Made by a program: the position numbers and the translations under genes. A stretch of 64,000 nucleotides of DNA from contig NZ_JAAIXZ010000013.1 of NCBI RefSeq assembly GCF_010894435.1, positions 256,214-320,213 on the forward strand, written 5' to 3'. Below the pieces are notes generated by a model. That model searched no databases, had not been told where the DNA came from, and saw nothing but the letters and a program-made list of their open reading frames with translations. Origin of the DNA: Pyxidicoccus trucidator (GTDB lineage: Bacteria; Myxococcota; Myxococcia; Myxococcales; Myxococcaceae). Positions 62,007 through 64,000 of this stretch are shown one piece after another (the stretch's first letter is position 1; the number at the start of each line of letters is the position of its first letter).

Positions 62007-63278
62007 ATGACTGTGAAACTGCTTCTGGCCGGCCGGCGTGGCGTGAGCGGGCACCTCTTCGCGCCCCTCGATGAAGCCCAGCCCTGGTTGCGGCGGGCCC
62101 TGGCCTGGTTCCACGAACACGCCGAGGAACTGCTGGAGAGCGCCCGCATGGGCACCGGCCCCCAGGGCGCGCCCATGCTCCGGCTGCGCCTGCACCCCGC
62201 CGCGGGCGAGCTGTCGCTCGTGGCGGCCAGCGGTGGCCGGCTGGTGGTCTCCGCCGAGACGTCCGCGGTGGGCCCCGGCTACCACATCTTCCTCTGCGAC
62301 ATGCTGAAGGTGCTGGGCCAGGAGCTCGGCGTCACCTGGGCGGACCCGGACGAGGCGGCGGGCGTGGGCGACCCGACGGGCTACTTCCACACGGGCGACG
62401 CGGGCCCGGTGGAGGTCTACATGCTGGCGTCGCTCCAGGACTCCGTGGCGCAGGTGCTGCGCATGCGCCGCCAGGGTGAGTCCGGCTTCGGACTGTCCAT
62501 GCGCTTCGGCCACACCTTCGAGCACCCCGGCGCGCTGCTGACGCCGCTGGGGCCTCGGGACGAGCGTTGGCTGCGTGACGCCTTCGAGGACCCGCGCCGT
62601 GGCACGGACGTGTTCCCCTGGTGGAAGCCGGGCCTCCACGCGCGCACGCGCCTGAGCCGCGCGCTGTGCCGCCTGTGGACGGACGTGGTGTGGCGCCCGC
62701 CCCTGCTGGACGAGGAGCGGAGCCTGCTGCGCGACGTGGCCCGCCTGCTGGAATTGGCGTGGCGCGAGGACCCGTCCCTCCCCTACCCCTGGCGCGAGTG
62801 GCAGGAGGTGCTCGGCTACCTGGGCATCGGCGGCACGCTGGCCGAGGAGGTCCGCCTCCGCGCCGCCAGCGCGACGCGAGGCCCCTCCATCGGCTACCGG
62901 CGGGGCGCGGTGCAGGTGGTGCTGCCCGAGGGGTGGGAGATTCGCATCCCCGGCTCGCTCGCGGAGGCCCACCTCCAGGACGGGACGTGGGTGGCGAGAG
63001 ACCACCGCCGCAGTGTGCGCTTCATGCCGCTGGAGGACGGGGCGGAGGACAGCCTGGCCCCCACCACCGCCGAGCGCCGCGCGCTGGAGTTGGAGCACCA
63101 TGGCGAGCGGGTGAGTGGCCGGGCCTCGCTGCACATGGAGCCGGGCGAGTGCCGCCTGACAGCCGTGTGCAGCTCCGGCAGGCGACGGGCCCTCTGCGTG
63201 GTGAGCTTCGACGACCCGGAGGAACAGGACTGGGCGCTGGGGACCTGGCGCTCACTGGACCACGCTGCCGCCGCCTGA
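62007..63278 (+). CDS. Hypothetical protein
   Basis: 423-residue soluble protein with no signal peptide. Segments: MTVKLLLAGRRGVSGHLFAP, RLRLHPAAGELSLVAASGG, YHIFLCDMLKVLGQELGVTW, YFHTGDAGPVEVYMLASLQD, WREDPSLPYPWREWQEVLGY, YRRGAVQVVLPEGWEIRIPG. The last 130 residues look like a second domain. I do not recognise either part. ATG 62007 was chosen because the sequence upstream is charged and non-family-like. It lies 69 bases before the glycogen-debranching gene. Confidence 0.65.
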   Translation: MTVKLLLAGRRGVSGHLFAPLDEAQPWLRRALAWFHEHAEELLESARMGTGPQGAPMLRLRLHPAAGELSLVAASGGRLVVSAETSAVGPGYHIFLCDMLKVLGQELGVTWADPDEAAGVGDPTGYFHTGDAGPVEVYMLASLQDSVAQVLRMRRQGESGFGLSMRFGHTFEHPGALLTPLGPRDERWLRDAFEDPRRGTDVFPWWKPGLHARTRLSRALCRLWTDVVWRPPLLDEERSLLRDVARLLELAWREDPSLPYPWREWQEVLGYLGIGGTLAEEVRLRAASATRGPSIGYRRGAVQVVLPEGWEIRIPGSLAEAHLQDGTWVARDHRRSVRFMPLEDGAEDSLAPTTAERRALELEHHGERVSGRASLHMEPGECRLTAVCSSGRRRALCVVSFDDPEEQDWALGTWRSLDHAAAA

Positions 63279-63347
63279 CGCTTGCCGGCCCGAGAGGGCA
63301 CTCCCACATTCAGCGGGCAATTTCCTTCAGAGGAATCGAGAGCCTGT

Positions 63348-64000
63348 ATGAGTAGGGAGGTCTGGCCGGGCAGGTCCTGGCCGCGTGGCGCGACGTTCGA
63401 CGGCAGCGGAGTCAACTTCTCCGTCTTCTCCTCGGTGGCCACCCGCGTGGAGGTCTGTCTCTACGACTCCGCCAACCCGTCGAAGGAAACCGAACGTTTC
63501 GACCTGCCGGAGGTGACGGACAACGTCTTCCACGGCTACGTGCCGGGCCTGGAGCCGGGCACGCTGTACGGCCTGCGCGTGCACGGCCCGTATGAGCCGG
63601 CACAGGGACATCGTTGCAACCCCCACAAGCTGCTGGTGGACCCGTACGCCAAGGCGCTCTACGGCGAAGTGGACTGGCGCCAGCCCGTCTTCGGCTACCC
63701 GCTGGGCCATGCGCAGCAAGATTTGGCGAAGGACGAGCGGGACAGCGCCGCCGGCATGCCGAAGAGCGTGGTGGTGAGCGACTTCTTCGACTGGGGCAAT
63801 GACAGGCGCCCGGACGTGCCCTGGCGCAAGACGGTGCTGTACGAGGCCCACGTGCGCGGCCTCACCATGCGCCACCCCGGCGTGCCCGAGCACCTGCGCG
63901 GCACCTACGCGGGCCTGGGCTCTCCCGTCATCATCGAGCACCTCCAGAAGCTGGGCGTCACGTCGGTGGAATTGCTGCCGGTGCACGCCTTCGCGGACGA
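63348..64000 (+). CDS. glgX: Glycogen debranching protein GlgX (5 prime part)
   Basis: First 217 residues of an open frame that runs off the window. N-terminal CBM48 domain: GATFDGSGVNFSVFSSVATR, VEVCLYDSANPSKETERFDL, FHGYVPGLEPGTLYGLRVHG, GHRCNPHKLLVDPYAKAL. Catalytic GH13 domain begins KTVLYEAHVRGLTMRHPGVP and HLQKLGVTSVELLPVHAFAD. Isoamylase-type enzyme cleaving alpha-1,6 branches of glycogen. ATG 63348 is the first start after the previous stop; the ribosome site is weak (GAATCGAGAG). Confidence 0.92.
   Translation, partial: MSREVWPGRSWPRGATFDGSGVNFSVFSSVATRVEVCLYDSANPSKETERFDLPEVTDNVFHGYVPGLEPGTLYGLRVHGPYEPAQGHRCNPHKLLVDPYAKALYGEVDWRQPVFGYPLGHAQQDLAKDERDSAAGMPKSVVVSDFFDWGNDRRPDVPWRKTVLYEAHVRGLTMRHPGVPEHLRGTYAGLGSPVIIEHLQKLGVTSVELLPVHAFAD

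Overview
The window is very GC-rich (about 70% by eye), densely coded on both strands, with frequent GTG starts and many secreted or lipid-anchored proteins of unknown function. Families typical of myxobacteria (Myxococcus, Pyxidicoccus, Corallococcus) recur: a TPR-PEGA-TonB receptor fusion, an AgmX/PglI-type protein, a Leptospira LA_2272-like surface-repeat protein, many two-component proteins without DNA-binding output, and a module resembling the Myxococcus SitBAI outer-membrane-exchange toxins. I read it as chromosomal DNA of a Myxococcaceae member. I saw no rRNA, tRNA, CRISPR array, insertion sequence or phage gene.

Layout. 0-10 kb: TonB receptor, GNAT, nitronate monooxygenase, YfhO-like membrane protein, glyoxalase I, LysR regulator with a palindrome over its own ribosome binding site, NudC. 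10-14.4 kb: QueE and small membrane or lipoproteins, GIY-YIG, CBS, alpha/beta hydrolase. 14.4-18.6 kb: three consecutive parvulin/SurA-type chaperones followed by pdxA, keeping the surA-pdxA neighbourhood known from enterobacteria. 18.5-25.2 kb: ferredoxin-like protein, AgmX/PglI protein, aldo/keto reductase, NTF2-like lipoprotein, Xaa-Pro peptidase. 25.2-29.2 kb: five same-strand signalling genes (two histidine kinases, three receiver-only proteins). 29.4-37.3 kb: two lipoproteins (one JAMM-like), HPF, DUF1360, alcohol dehydrogenase, surface-repeat protein, Tat-exported aldo/keto reductase, PNPOx-like protein.

37.8-42.9 kb is the most coherent biochemical unit: five overlapping genes for myo-inositol-phosphate synthase, an AUR1/PAP2-like membrane enzyme, a CDP-alcohol phosphatidyltransferase fused to GtrA, a secreted unknown and a CX5R phosphatase. 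Together they look like an inositol-lipid (phosphatidylinositol and/or inositol-phosphoceramide) pathway. A 541-base relatively AT-rich leader with a candidate promoter precedes it.

42.9-47.8 kb is an overlapping three-gene operon on the minus strand (exported barrel-like protein, 727-residue lipoprotein with a nuclease-like tail, probable immunity protein), read as a candidate kin-discrimination toxin module. 48-52.8 kb: AraC regulator, GliT-like flavoprotein, LLM oxidoreductase, YciI and small proteins. 52.9-58.3 kb: two divergent paralogous MMPL/RND exporters around a 384-base intergenic region with a palindrome. 58.3-64 kb: low-complexity lipoproteins, MOSC protein, several hairpin terminators, unknown proteins, and the start of a glycogen-debranching enzyme cut by the window end.
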